From NCBI GenBank assembly GCA_021399445.1, contig JAJTUQ010000012.1:446501-510500 (forward strand): a stretch of 64,000 bases of DNA, written 5' to 3'. Position numbers and translations under genes: made by a program. Positions 22,389 to 34,797 of the stretch are shown piece after piece (position 1 is the stretch's first letter; each line of letters starts with the position of its first letter). Under the pieces are notes generated by a model. The model did not search any database, was not told the origin of the DNA, and worked only from the letters and a program-made list of their open reading frames with translations. The stretch is from Xylogone sp. PMI_703 (lineage: Eukaryota; Ascomycota; Leotiomycetes).

Positions 22389-25225
22389 ATGTCGCTACAA
22401 TTGCTGGCAACGGTCGCCGAGGAATCGGTCAACAATATCCACACCAGTGCCCACAGCAGTGACCACACTCAGCAACCAGGTGTTACAGCAGGGCTGCATG
22501 CACCGGGGAGGCGCAAGCATAGAATCAAGCGTGCCTGTGACAAGTGTAGCTTGTCCCGTATCCGATGCAATGGTGAATGTCCATGGTACGTCTCTTTCCA
22601 ATCTGCACCCTACATCTTCAAGCTGTGTGTTGGAACTGCCCTGGGTTCCACATTTCGCCTCCTTGTCACGGCCATGCTCGTCACGGGCTTATAGGAAAGA
22701 GTATTGCTGACTCTCTCTGGCTCTGCGCAGCAATCGCTGCCGAGGTAGGTCGTATGCCATTTGTACTACTTAGCCCTAGCCAATCCGGGCCAACCACCGA
22801 GCCAAAGGTAGTGATGTACATCTCATTACGCAGAACTTAAAAGGAAGAGCTTCTCTTATCACGCGGTTTATTGTTACATTCACTGTCTCGTTCGCCGGCG
22901 GAATATCTTGGATGATTGCTTATTACCCTAATTCTTCTAGACTACGGGCATATTTGCAGTTACGCGCGAGAAATCAAGCGGCGTGGGCGAAGAACGAAGC
23001 CGAGGACGACGCAGGCCGAGGACGTAAGTGCGAGAGCTGAAGAGGTCCTAGACACCACAGTCCCATGTCCGGAGAGGAGCAGTAATTCGTCTGAGAACAT
23101 TTCGACGCTTGAGCTCAACAGCTTCCACTATGATGCTGATGATGCTGATAATGCTGCTGTTTCACTGCCTTCTGGACGAGGTGCAACACCATCTTGGCAG
23201 CAATATCATGGCCAAGTAGGGAACTCTCCTCTCACCTTCTCTGAGCATCTTCCTCCTCCAAGCGGTCTCCTTTCATCTGACTTGCCTTCGCGGCTATCAC
23301 TCCACCACAACCCAAGCATTGTCGCGCACCAGCTCTCTGATCCCGTTAGCATTCATCATCGCTGCCATGTCGAAAACGATGGCATCGTGGCTGAATCTCC
23401 ACGCGCACACAGCATTTTCTCCATCGACATTACTAGGCCAACATTATCTCCTCATGCATCAGACACTATCCATCCCGTAGGACAAACCAGCGTGGCCCCA
23501 AGCACCTCCCTCTCATCGCCTCTTGTTGTGAATTCTGTCAGGGCAGATATTAGCAACGCGGAGTCCTGTTGCTACCCTGTTCTCACACCAGTGCCCCCAA
23601 TTTTGACAGACATCATGCCCATCCGTGTTGCCTGTGAGCTTCTCCAGATATATTTCCACCAGCCCGGAAGCTCCGTGCTGAAATGTGCGTCGCCCTACGT
23701 TCTCACCCACGTCCTGCGGAGGCGTGCAGTACTACACCCTTTCAATCCGCGACAGACTGGCCCGGCACTGCTTCTCGCCATGTTACTCGCGACTGCTCAT
23801 ACAGCCGACATCGACCATTTCCATGTCCCCGGTTCCCGCACGGTGATATGTGATAAGCTGTATGCAGCAGTTGTCAAGAACATGTGCGATCCAGATGATT
23901 GGCATCGGTTGCTCAATGGTGTGTGGATAATGCTTGGTGCTCACGAGCATAACAACATCGCGGACGAAGGTGGAGGAAGGAAGGAGAAGGGAGAAGGTAA
24001 AACCGTGGGTCCGAATGCGGGAACCGATGAGCTCCTTGCAATCATCCTGGTGACCATCGTCGTATCCGGCGGTACGTTCAAAGCAGATTGTCTGCGATGG
24101 TGGAGCAAAGCTCTTCGACTTGCTAGGGTTTTAAAGCTGATTCGGCTTGATGATAAGAATAACGGCAGTCATAGCCAGTCCTTCTTGGATGCTGAGGCTG
24201 CGGAAGAGAAGAGACGCGTCTTCTGGCTGCTCTTCTGTTTAGATCGACACCTCGCACTCTCCTACAACGCTCCTTTGGCTATTCTTGATGCTGATATTTC
24301 TGTATACCTACCTTTGCCAGAGACGCTGTGGGAATACGTCGACTTGCAACCCCTTCCGATTACCTACCGTCGCATTTATGGCCCGAAAACAACCATCTCA
24401 GGCATAGGCTTTTTCGAATTCTTTCTTCCGCTCATGACGATTCTCGGGGATATTATACTTCTGCACCACCGCCGCCTACACCCCCGGTTTGGCGCACTCA
24501 ATGATGCTGCTGAGACTGCCGTGGTGAAGAAATTGCTCGACAATTGCGAACAGAGTTTGAAGCAGCTACAAGACGCTGGGAAGGAGCAGACTATGACCGC
24601 GGAAGTACCTGTCTCTCTACCAGCCACGGGAGGGAGCGACTCGAGCAGTGACGATAGGTCAACTATAGCACGTGTGCGCTTAGTTACCGCGTACAGCACC
24701 CACATTCTCCACGTCCTGGCAGTCCTGCTTTACGGCATATGGGATCCGCTTACTATGCTAACCGCCTCTTCTGCTTCCTCTAATAGCACCACATCAGCCG
24801 CGGAAGATAGTGACGACTGGATGACTCCCACCCGCTTCATGAAGTGTGCTTCTCACGCCGTCTCCGCCTCACAAGCAGTTGCTACTATCATTATGCTAGA
24901 CCCGGAACTTGTATTCATGCCATACCTCTTTGGTATCTACCTGCTCCACGGTAGCTTCATATTACTGCTTTTTGCTGATCGTATGCCACAACTGGGAGGC
25001 CCAAACACAGAAGTGGAGCAAGCGTGTGAGACTATCATTCGAGCACACGAAGTGTGTGTTGTGACACTGAGCACGGAGTTTCAGAGGAGTTTTCGGAGGA
25101 TACTGAGGAGTACACTGTATAGCGTGAGCAATGTTGCCCCCACTGACCTGGAGGAGTCTCGCGCAAGGAGGAATGCACTGGGAATGTATCGGTGGGCCAG
25201 AGGCGGAAGAGGCTTGGCATTATGA
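22389..25225 (+). CDS. Zn2Cys6 transcription factor with fungal regulatory domain
   Basis: Three exons: 22389..22585, a 14-nt microexon 22731..22744, and 22941..25225, giving 831 residues. The splices are forced by the zinc cluster. Exon 1 ends in CDKCSLSRIRCNGECP, the microexon supplies CNRCR, and exon 3 starts DYGHICSYAREIKRRGR. Together they give C-x2-C-x6-C-x5-C-x2-C-x6-C, a complete binuclear cluster followed by a basic linker. The fungal-specific regulatory domain lies at roughly residues 280-520, with ADCLRWWSKALRLARVLKLI and RRVFWLLFCLDRHLALSYN. The C-terminal half has Ser/Thr-rich loops. Spacing and linker resemble regulators of plant-polysaccharide genes such as XlnR/AraR, but identity is not established. 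It is divergent from a sugar transporter and flanked by glycosidases, so a pathway-specific activator is the likely role. Confidence 0.87.
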
Positions 25226-26044
25226 GACGAAGTAAGCTGCGGCCAGCTGGTGTCGTCGTAAAGACTATAAGATATAGATCATGTTTGAAGATCCTCTCCA
25301 TCTCCTGCTTTCGGTGGAATTCAATCATTTCGACTCACACCTCCGCTCTTTGGCTTTGGTTCAGGCTGAACCGGGCGGTGAGCCTTAGTACTAGGGTTCC
25401 AAAAAACGGGGTGATGAAATGCTTGTAGTGAAGTATAGACAATAAAATAAGTAAAGTGGTGGGACAGTGTATTTAACTGCATTAATAAGATAGATATACG
25501 AACGTCCCCGCACCATCTACCTGGTCCGTATTCGGGACCAAACAAAACCGCTCATGTTATGAAAGGAGGGGGGTGAACATATACCGATAATTAATATGCG
25601 GGATGTGATCGGAAATTTCAATATGACTCCACCAAATATCCAATCAAAATTTTGCCATGAAGCGTCTAACTGCGTTTAGATGCAACAACTGGTTATAGTT
25701 CTGTTTAATTCTCGACACAATACTTCCGTAAGAGTCCATAGTCCCGACCCAGTCACATCGCATGTTAGTACAGGGCGTCTTCTATAACCTACGTCCATGA
25801 TCTGCTTCTATAGACTAATAAGGCTGCATAGCTCTGGCGGCATATGGTATTCTCTCTGTTCAGTCTCATCGCATGTTGACAAGTGAGGTTGGGCCAACAC
25901 CATCAGGTTCTTTCCTTGCTTCCTTGCAAAACCTTTCCCATAACATTAGCCGCTTCAAACCAAACGAAGGTATTCTCATTCCGACCTCTTAGGCATAATT
26001 TATACCATTCTATCCTCTTTCAGTAGATAGAAGCCTTCAGGAAA
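25226..26044. promoter_or_regulatory. Upstream region of the GH36 gene with a GGCTAA core
   Basis: No gene. TTAGCC at 25946-25951 (GGCTAA on the minus strand) lies about 95 nt before the GH36 start codon. GGCTAA is the core bound by XlnR-type activators. A single hexamer is weak evidence. Confidence 0.35.
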
Positions 26045-28165
26045 ATGAACTCCGCTACAGATATCGTTTGGTTAACTGGGCGACTGAAACTGGTGATCTA
26101 TATTGATGAGTGTGGACATGCCCTGCTGCATTCAATCCTTCCAATCGATGCCTCTTCAGGGTTAACAGAACCATTACTGCGCGATTCGGCACTTCCCCTG
26201 GCAGAGATCAAGTTAGGTGGCGAGAGCAACAGGTTCGAAACAGGAAAACGCCATGTTCGCACTTATTGTGGTCAACGGCTACTATATAGACATCATAGAG
26301 AGCACTCCAAGGAAAATATTAACTACTTAGACGTCATGTTGTACGATCCGGAGGCAAGAGTCGCAGTGACCGTGCAGTTCTCTGCCTACTCCGACGTAGC
26401 TGCGATACGGTCTACTGTAAATGTGCAAAATGATTCCAAGGAGGACATTGTGCTGAGGATGGTATCGTCTTTAGTCTTCAGCGGATTTACATCACCACAA
26501 TGGTGGAAAGATTACAGCGTCTCCTTTGCATACAATACCTGGTTCCGAGAAGCGCAATGGCAAACTTTATCCTTGCCTTCAGTCGGCCTTGACGACATCG
26601 GTATCACCGAACTGGACTACGAATCTTCACAATATTGCTATGCCATCTCCAACCAAGGATCCTTTTCTACTGGAAGCAACTTGGCTATGGGTGCTCTCAT
26701 ACGCAATGACGGATCGCAAACGTGGCTCTGGCAGATCGAGACAAACAGTCCTTGGCGGTGGGAAATTGGCGATTTCCGGGATAGCTTGTACATATTTGCA
26801 TCGGGCCCTACAGATCAAGACCACCAGTGGAGTAGAACTCTAGCACCGCAGGAGTCATTCACAAGTGTTCCTGTAGCGCTCTGTGTGATGCACGACGGGC
26901 TCACCAAGGCCTTCTCAGAAATGTGTCACTACAGACGAAAAATCATCCGGCCTCACAAAGAAAATGAAAGGATGTCCGTTATATTCAATGACTACATGAA
27001 TTGCTTGATGGGAGATCCCACAGAAGAGAAGCTGTTAGCTCTCATACCAAGAGCCGCCAGTGTCGGGGCGGAATATTTCTGTATTGATGCAGGATGGTAT
27101 TCTGAAAGTGGAGACTGGTGGGCATCTGTGGGAGAATGGAAACCTTCGCAGTCGCGTTTTCCTTCTGGACTACGATCAGTTATCACGAAGATTCAAGAGG
27201 CAGGTATGTCACCTGGTCTCTGGTTAGAGCCTGAGGTAGTAGGAGTCAACTGCCGCGAACTCGACGACCTACCGCCGGAAGCATTCTTTCAACGCAACGG
27301 CGCACGGGTCCTTGAGAAAGACCGCTATCATCTCGATTTCCAGCATCCCGCCGTCATCGCGAGAATGGATGCAATAATAGATAGTCTGATCAATGACCTC
27401 GGTATCCGGTATTTCAAGTTTGACTATAATGTCAATGTGCCACACGGCACTGATACACATAGCGGCAGTCCCGGTGACGGCCAGCTCTCACACAGCCGCG
27501 CATATGTCAGTTGGCTGCGGACATTGATCGACCGACACCCTGATCTCATTATTGAGAACTGCAGCAGCGGCGGACAGCGGATGGACTATGCTATGTTGTC
27601 CATCTGCGCGATGCAGTCGACAAGTGACCAGCAGGACCCGATTCGATATGCAGCAATAGCGGCAAGTATCATGACAGCTGTAATTCCAGAGCAGAGCGCT
27701 ACGTGGGCGTATCCGCAACCTCATTGGAGTAACGAGGTGAACGCGTTCTCGGTTGTCAATAGCCTTTTAGGACGTGTGCATTTGAGTGGGCGTATCGACC
27801 AGCTAAACGAATGTCAGCTCGAGCTCGTTGCGGAGGGTATTGAGGTTTATAAGGATATTCGCCAGAATCTGCGTCTCGGAACGCCTTTCTGGCCCCTTGG
27901 TTTGCCTACATGGGCAGATGAATGGGTTGCTGTTGGAATCAGGTGTACTGAGCAGCTCAGTTATATCTCTGTCTGGCGGAGGAGCAGCACGGCTTCTGCA
28001 TCTGTTGATCTTTTTATTCCAAAAGCTGCTGGCATTAAAGCTATTCTAACCGTTCTTTATCCCGCACAATTTTCAACAGAAGCTCTCTGGGATGAAGGTA
28101 GAGGGTGTATATCGGTAGAACTTTCTTCCGCGCCTGCCGCACGCCTCTTGAGGTTGGAGTTTTGA
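26045..28165 (+). CDS. GH36 alpha-galactosidase, intracellular type
   Basis: An intronless frame of 706 residues starting at the ATG at 26045. The N-terminal beta-supersandwich region includes LDVMLYDPEARVAVTVQFSA. The catalytic barrel begins near VIFNDYMNCLMGDPTEEKLL and YFCIDAGWY. The nucleophile loop YFKFDYNVN holds Asp460, and IIENCSSGGQRMDYAML follows. The acid/base loop STSDQQDP holds Asp528. These are hallmarks of the ~700-residue GH36 group. There is no signal peptide, so it probably acts in the cytosol on imported galacto-oligosaccharides such as raffinose-type or galactomannan fragments. The lack of introns and of a secretion signal contrasts with the secreted GH27 enzyme at 37.7 kb. 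It lies downstream of the Zn2Cys6 regulator on the same strand. Confidence 0.9.
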   Translation: MNSATDIVWLTGRLKLVIYIDECGHALLHSILPIDASSGLTEPLLRDSALPLAEIKLGGESNRFETGKRHVRTYCGQRLLYRHHREHSKENINYLDVMLYDPEARVAVTVQFSAYSDVAAIRSTVNVQNDSKEDIVLRMVSSLVFSGFTSPQWWKDYSVSFAYNTWFREAQWQTLSLPSVGLDDIGITELDYESSQYCYAISNQGSFSTGSNLAMGALIRNDGSQTWLWQIETNSPWRWEIGDFRDSLYIFASGPTDQDHQWSRTLAPQESFTSVPVALCVMHDGLTKAFSEMCHYRRKIIRPHKENERMSVIFNDYMNCLMGDPTEEKLLALIPRAASVGAEYFCIDAGWYSESGDWWASVGEWKPSQSRFPSGLRSVITKIQEAGMSPGLWLEPEVVGVNCRELDDLPPEAFFQRNGARVLEKDRYHLDFQHPAVIARMDAIIDSLINDLGIRYFKFDYNVNVPHGTDTHSGSPGDGQLSHSRAYVSWLRTLIDRHPDLIIENCSSGGQRMDYAMLSICAMQSTSDQQDPIRYAAIAASIMTAVIPEQSATWAYPQPHWSNEVNAFSVVNSLLGRVHLSGRIDQLNECQLELVAEGIEVYKDIRQNLRLGTPFWPLGLPTWADEWVAVGIRCTEQLSYISVWRRSSTASASVDLFIPKAAGIKAILTVLYPAQFSTEALWDEGRGCISVELSSAPAARLLRLEF

Positions 28166-28391
28166 ATTGTGCAAGTCTAAAGATTCAGAATGCAACATAA
28201 TTTGAGTCTTACTTACTATCACACTTTGATTTATTGCCTGACCTGCTTTGTCAAGGAAAGGAACGTATACCTGAAGTCAAGTAATGTGTGTGCCTGACGA
28301 CCCAATCAACTGACAGATGTAACCAGAGAGCCATCAGGAAATAAACCAATCACGTATCAAATATGCTGGGTTGAATTGATGACCACGCTAG

Positions 28392-30966
28392 CTAATCTTC
28401 CAAAATTTCCGCATATTTCTCAGCAACTCCCCAAGTAGGTTTCATTCTTTCAGCCGAAAAAGTTTCGTCATTATTAGTAGTCATCCTACATATATGGCTG
28501 CCGCTTCTCAAGAGGAAATTGACACCTTCGCGTAAGACCTTTTGTGGTCCTCCACGAGGGTCACAAATATTGCCAATCCGAGACATGTAACATGTCATAT
28601 GATCCCCGTGACGAACAAATGTCTGAACCAATTCATCATCACAGGGTCTATCAAGTTGGATGAAAGGTGGGTCTGGAAAGTTGACTTGCTCTGAAGGAGT
28701 CAGCCGAACTGAACTTGAACGGGCTGAGATTGGGTCAACCAGAGTCAAAGAGGAAGACGTTGGATTTTCCAAGGACGAGGAGTTTGGTTGGTTTACAGCA
28801 GCCTGTCGTCCATGATCTTGGGTCATCTCCCTTTGTTTATCCGGTTGAGGCGGAAATGTAGCGTAGGCCCACAGAACTAAGCTGGCTAAATATACCGCAA
28901 AAGGTTCAATCATGCCATCACAGCTATACCGACGAACATACCAGAAGATAGCACCAGCATGCACCATAGATAGCCGAGCTTTATACTGATCTTGAGATAG
29001 CCAATGCATGATCTCAGCCTTGTATTTGAATCTACTGGATGGTGAAGTAACGCTGATGCTAAGGCTTTTTGAGGAGTTCAAAAAGAGCCGGGCAGTGTTC
29101 TGGATTGTGATGACTGGAGTGAGTAAGAGGAGTCTCGCCAGATGTAGATGAAGGATAGTTGGATGTTCGACGCCTCCCATTTGAGCCGCCATACTGTTCG
29201 CGGACCAATGAAGAACATCTAAGCAATCACATGTGCTATTACGCTATTTTGAGAAGATAGGATTTGCTGGCAGCCAAGTCTTATTATGGATTGATGTCAT
29301 AGTGGATCTTGCTTCAACTTTCTTCTGCGCTTGGCGTCCAGTTCGAAAGACTGTTCTGGTGGTATTTAGCGACTTCTCATATTCGGTGGTAAAAGCCATG
29401 AATAAGGAGTATCCGTCCAAATTCGCCACTATGCAGGTCGACGCTTTTCTCGTTGTAGAGGACTTCAATACTTCTTAATAAAGATTGCGTGCCTGGATTT
29501 ATCAGATCCTTGAGGCTTATAAGGATGCCAGCTCTTACCATTATACGAATCGAACAGAGCCCGCCATTCGCTTTCATCCAATGCTTCCCATATATCTTCT
29601 CGACAGGGCATCAGTGCTTCTGCATCATCTAGATTCATTTGTGGTCTAAAATCAGACTCATAGGCCATCATGCAGTCAAGTAGCTTCATATCAATAATAT
29701 CAGTTCATGATAACATTCATGATGCTTGCATAGTCCTAGACTCACCCATATACAGTATCCAGCCCTCTTACTAAGCTCATTAATTATCCATCTTATCCAT
29801 GATATTTCGCCAGAATAAGACTGTGCTCCCCTGGGGGAGGAGTCGCCGCTATAGCACAACATCTCATTGCGAAGGCAGATAGCAACGAGTTTTGACCGAC
29901 CAGAATAGGCGTGCTCAACTAAGATTTCCCTTCGACAGTGAGACATCCCGATAATATTCAAAATGAGAGCCTGGATTTTTATTAGGGTTTGGTATCCACG
30001 ATCGCCTCCTCGGAGTTGATCATCAGCGTTGGAAAAATAATAAGGCACTCGTAAACAGTCATCTTTCTCAAGTTCATCATGTAAAAATTCCTGAAATGCT
30101 TCGCTACATTGTCTTGCTTCATCCGTACCAAGGTAGTGGATTCCAATCGCAGAAGTTGCCAGAATGAGAAGCCAGGGCGCACGCTGGGCGAACCATGCTT
30201 TATGGAGGAGAGGAAAAATTGGGTGAAAGTGTTCAAAGTAAAGATGAACGGATAAGTTGACAACGCCAAGAGTGGGAAAATAGTCAGATTCGAAGGAATG
30301 GTGTCCTTGACCAAAATGGAGAACCAGATCAGAATATGTCTGCTCTGATACAGTATACCTCCATCCCCTCGAAAAATTGTAGCTCGTGTATTGCTCGATG
30401 GTAGTTGGGAAAGAGAAATATTTGTCGTCAGACCCCGTTCTGGTTTCAAAATGTAGATTGGGCTCGCACGTGGAGTTTTGCCTTCCCAATTTGCCATAAC
30501 GTGGCTCACGGGCGCCTGCTCCATCCACATAGTAATTGGAGGAGCTAGACTGACTGCATATGCTTTGATTGGAATGTGAATTTGGCGTGTGTGACATTTC
30601 CGCCTCCGCCCGGTGCCTAGTTGAATTCGTAGATCGCACGGCGCCTATTTCAGGCGGAGACATTTCGATCATCGTTGTGGCTGGCTCAGTATCATTATAA
30701 TACTGTAAGCCTTGCTCGGAAATTCCTGAATGCGTTGTGAAACCTTCCATATAAGCCTGGAAGCCACAGTAAGGGCTGTTAGAGTCCCACTGATCATCGG
30801 AAAGACCACTTGGAGGGAGCCAATTGATTGTCAAGGAACTAGCTTCGGCAAGCAGTTCAACTCCAGAGTCAGCATAGCCGTATATAGTACTATCTGGCGG
30901 TTCAGCGCATTGCATTACATCTAAGTCACGATCTAAAATTGTTCCACTGTGGTTCTCGCTGCCCAC
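28392..30966 (-). pseudogene. Fungal transcription factor pseudogene (Fungal_trans domain)
   Basis: Exon A (30966..29746) and exon B (29683..29539) join cleanly across a 62-nt intron. They encode FEHFHPIFPLLHKAWFAQRA, then CIW joined to LLDCMMAYESDFRPQMNL and CREDIWEALDESEWRALFDS, typical of the fungal regulatory domain in C2H2-type regulators. After a GTAAGA donor at 29538, the following conserved block near 29480-29380 reads EFGRILLIHGFYHRI and then TGA where the family has Trp. Near 29255 the frame reads WLPANPIFSK then TAG, again at an expected Trp, followed by CDCLDVLHWSANS and a long open C-terminus to 28392. A frameshift lies between the two stops. No DNA-binding zinc motif remains at the N-terminus; a transposase-like fragment lies antisense just upstream. 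The gene is judged non-functional. Confidence 0.8.
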
Positions 30967-31085
30967 ACATTACCAGGGTCTTGCGCATTCATGCAGTTAA
31001 TCACAATATCCTCTCTCGCTCGATCTGGGAGGGGGATCGTATGATCAATAACATGTGACCGCGTACCGGCTATAGATGTTTGTGA

Positions 31086-31262
31086 GGTGGTAGAATTGAG
31101 TTGCGTCCCTATATAATGACAGCTTTCAGAGCTTATGTCACTATTAATCCTTCGGCATCCACTGATCTTTTGCAACAAGCACCACGACGGCCACCAAAGT
31201 GTTCAAGCTGTAGGGTTAAAAGTCATAAAATTAATAAATGTCCTCAGTCAGCTAGTAACTGA
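31086..31262 (+). pseudogene. Transposase-like C-terminal zinc-knuckle fragment
   Basis: A 58-codon plus-strand open stretch ends at TGA 31260-31262. Its C-terminus reads RRPPKCSSCRVKSHKINKC, a C-x2-C-x4-H-x4-C knuckle preceded by a basic RRPP, as found at the end of some fungal MULE-type transposases. It lies antisense to the decayed 5' end of the neighbouring regulator. The assignment is tentative. Confidence 0.4.
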
Positions 31263-33261
31263 ATTTATTTGATTATTTGTTGTTATTGGTTGAATATTGT
31301 TGTTGAATATACAGGTAGGAGAAGAAGGGTAGGAGGGGAAGTGTTCGTTAGAACCGGGTGTTCGCTTAGACAAGGATTTACGTTAACAGGGAAATACTGT
31401 CCATCAACATAATTCCCAGTCTCACCAACCACCTTAAATTTACCGTTTCTGATGATCCATAACAACGTTGATCACTCATCAAATAATGAAGGGCCTCGTT
31501 ACAGCACAAATCATTAGTAGTACAAGTAGGCCCTGAGTTATCGAAAAACCTTAATACATATTTCATCGGTTTACTTTACATTACCATAAGAAGATCCAGT
31601 CATACTATATTAGATTCAATTATCAACAATAATCTACCCTCCTCATAAGACTCGGTTAACACTCTCGTGCACAGTTTCCGCATTTCTAAAGTATTTCGAA
31701 AAGCTAATACTTGAAGTCAGAGCATAGTTAGATTTACTTTTTTTCCATCCCAACTTACTGCCCATCTTCTTTTATTTACTGGTTCCCTCATTACACAAGT
31801 TTCGCAGACTTACGATTAGTAAGAATCCAGAGAATCCAATGTCCGATTATAATATCGTCGGTGATACCATTAACTCGATCACAAAGGCCATAAACAAGTC
31901 ACCACTATCATCAGTCAGATCCCCAATACGATTTACTGCAAGTAATAACCCTAATACAGATCCAGATACAGAATAAAAGAGATTAACTGAAAGTCAAACA
32001 GGTCAAGTGATAAAAAGTAAAAGATACTACTACAATTAGCTCGAAAAAGAACCATCTAGTCCAACTCCAGTAAAACTCTAGTCTCTTCGTTGGTTTTATG
32101 AAAATAATAAGAATTACTTATCGATGTCTATCATTAAGTTTTCTGATATCCATAGATTGGAAAATGACTCAGAAACTCCATATAATAATACAACCGAATT
32201 AAGAAAAAGAACAAAAACGGATTTATCCATCAAATCATAAACAACCTTCACTACCTAATCAAGGTACGATAAGTACAAAATAATAAATACATTAGACAAG
32301 AAAATCAATTTATCCTATATTTCGGAAAAGAGATTAACTTCACATAAGTTATTCCTTATAACATAGACATCTAATAATCTTTGCTACAACATCCGTACAT
32401 ATACACAGTCAGACGTTTATAATAATAAGAGAATATACAAATCCCGATCCATTATAGCATAATAATGTTTATTATATCTTGAGACATCCATAATAAATTC
32501 CAGGATCTTTAAGCAATAGTTTTACGAAAAATATTACGTAAAAACATATAAAGTTCATGGCGACAAGGACTTATCTGTCAGTATTTCTCGCAAGGTTAAT
32601 CATCTCAGGCAATATGGACTACCCAAGATCGTCAGACTCAGAGGCCTAGATAATTATACATCTTTTCTAAACATTAGTCTACAATCTGAAAAGAATATAA
32701 AGAGATACCTTCCTTAGTGAAAGTTAAAGAAATATATCAAAAATAATCTTTACTGTTTCAACTTTCGTATTATGTTTTTCGAATATCTCATCAGCACTTA
32801 TCAATCGACATACTCGACTTTATCCGTTTTAATACCAGAATCAATGCTTAAGATTTTTGATTTTTTTCACTAATTCTTATTGACTTTTATATTCAGTTAT
32901 TATAACATAATTAATATATAATAAATAAAACTAATTATCGAATTATGTCGATGTTTAGTCACCTCAGTCTAGATTTAAAGAGTAAACATACTATGAGATC
33001 TTTGTGCCAACTGATTACAAAGCTAAAAGTTTAAAATCAAGTCGTAGTAGTTTAGCCACCGGCATACAAAAAATCTGGTTATACCACTAGATTGTCATAT
33101 TGTAGTACTTATTGTTAAGTTAGTATAGCTCATAACACGTTTAATAGTCTAAGACGACTATAAAAACTACTAGCCATGTAAAATAAAGTATAAATAAAGT
33201 GAACAATCTTTCCTACGACAAGTAATCATATAAAGCAGATAATACCAAAATCTATTAATCC
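31263..33261. other. AT-rich island, decayed repeat DNA
   Basis: About 2 kb of strongly AT-rich sequence with no open frame of note. Broken plus-strand translations such as KFSDIHRLENDSETPYNN (about 32135-32190) and SRKVNHLRQYGLPKIVRLRG (about 32585-32650) suggest a once-coding retroelement. The composition fits repeat-induced point mutation followed by decay. The family is not recognised. Confidence 0.55.
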
Positions 33262-33890
33262 TTGGAAAGATCCTGCTCACGAGTACATAGCAGAAAGCCG
33301 TCTTGGCTTTATGTTATCAAGGTATCGCAGCAGGTTAAAGAACACCCTCCGATCTGTGACCGACAAAACAATAAGACGACAGGTCGTCGTCCACCTATCG
33401 CCCACCATCGTCCACCGCCGGGCTCAGAAGCAGTTTCTGTCATGTCAACACAGAGGTCCCACTCCGGTGCAGTAGCGGCTGTCTACGCAACGCTTGCAGA
33501 CCCGTCGTATCAGGATAGGAACTTGGCGATCCTGGTATCGAGCATCTGGGGCGCACAAAAGGAATGCCGTTTTTTGGAAAGGGGGGAGAAGGGAGGGGTT
33601 GAAGTAAATAAAAAAAATAAAAACCAGTGTCACCTAGAGTCTGGGGCAAGTTAAAAGGTACCCCATAATTGTAGAGGAGCTGGCCTGATAGCGTCGGTGG
33701 CCCAGGGTGTTGCACAGGAGCGGGTTTAGCTGGTAGGCGTCCTCGGCGCAGGCGGTAAAGGCGACTATGGATTTTGATGGTAACAGAGCGGCAGAGACAC
33801 TGCTCGATATGCTTGCTCAGCTTGCAAGACAAATAGAAAGTAGGCCCATGCCGGAATCTATTTATCTTCTGTAATAACCATAATCCCATG
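33262..33890 (+). mobile_element. Possible LTR-retrotransposon 5' remnant
   Basis: GC content rises sharply here against both flanks. A TGGTATCGAGCATCTGGGGCGC-like stretch at about 33534 resembles the leader after a primer-binding site. A short frame starting MDFDGNRAAETLLDMLAQLA at 33771 could be the beginning of a gag protein; it stops after about 35 codons. No LTR termini or target duplication were found, so this is only suggestive. Confidence 0.3.
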
Positions 33891-34078
33891 CGGTTAATAC
33901 TGCCTTTTTTAAATGCCGATTAATGTATTTCTTTTGGGGGCCGGCAGTAAATATAATAAAGGCTTAAATATGATGATAATAAGGTTAACGGAGATTACAG
34001 TAAAAACTTGTTATGTCGGATTCAGTCATATCGGAATCCTCATAATGTAAAAACTCGCAAAATCGGAACCATGTTTGC

Positions 34079-34797
34079 CTACCACAATACTACAACATTT
34101 TGGCTTACATATTGCATCCATGAAAGATCATCTTCGACCGTAAGCTTCAACGTCCGACAGCTGATTTTTGCCGTCATCACATATAGAAGATCACTTGGTA
34201 GATCGGCGTCTAGCGCGCATTCTACGATATGAGCCATGAAGAATATCATGAATGACTTGTACATCTGTGAGCATTCTCTTGATCTTGCCCTTTGAGAGTT
34301 GTCTAGAGTGCAACTCGGAGCAGCAGCCAGAGTGGTGATCGGCGCCATAGTAACTTTGTATTATTCCAGGGAATATCGTCCCTAGTCCGTTTGTGAATGC
34401 GGGTCACATCAAGGGCCTTGTCCATGCCTCGTAGGACCCCAGTGAGGAATTCAGTAACAAACTTAGGGTGTATCGAGTCTCTAATCTCAATGGTTTTTGA
34501 ACCCCCCTTCTCAACAATTGGCCATGATTCAGCGGGAGTATTGACATCCAGCTGCGTGAGCAACTACACGAGCGCTCCACGAAAATGGGGATCCTCTATC
34601 TTCTTTTTATCTACTGCGATAGCTGGACCAGGGAAGAGTCGTTGAAGGCAGTATGCTTTCATAACTGATTGTGTGGTAAATGATATCCCTGTGAGACGAA
34701 AATCTCGCAGCAAAGCTGACAATATTGACTGAAGTGTACAACTTCGAACAAAAATTTTCCTTGGCATTGTTTGTCTACCTCGTCGCGTACCTGGCAT
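34079..34797 (-). pseudogene. DUF6606-type large fungal protein, fragment
   Basis: Three minus-strand pieces in different frames read in order. The first has VDKKKIEDPHFRGALV (about 34570-34620). The second has EIRDSIHPKFVTEFLTGVLR, then WRRSPLWLLLRVAL (about 34490-34305). The third has YKSFMIFFMAHIVECALDAD, then LPSDLLYVMTAKISCRTLKL (about 34260-34130). These match the N-terminal DUF6606 region of very large fungal proteins that also carry DUF3638/DUF3645. The rest of the parent gene is absent and the frames are shifted, so it is a truncated relic. The family match is from memory of conserved strings. Confidence 0.65.

Noticed and set aside
30933..31178. 81-codon minus-strand frame as the N-terminus of the broken regulator
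   Set aside because: No zinc finger or cluster, and it lies antisense to a better-supported transposase-like zinc-knuckle fragment.
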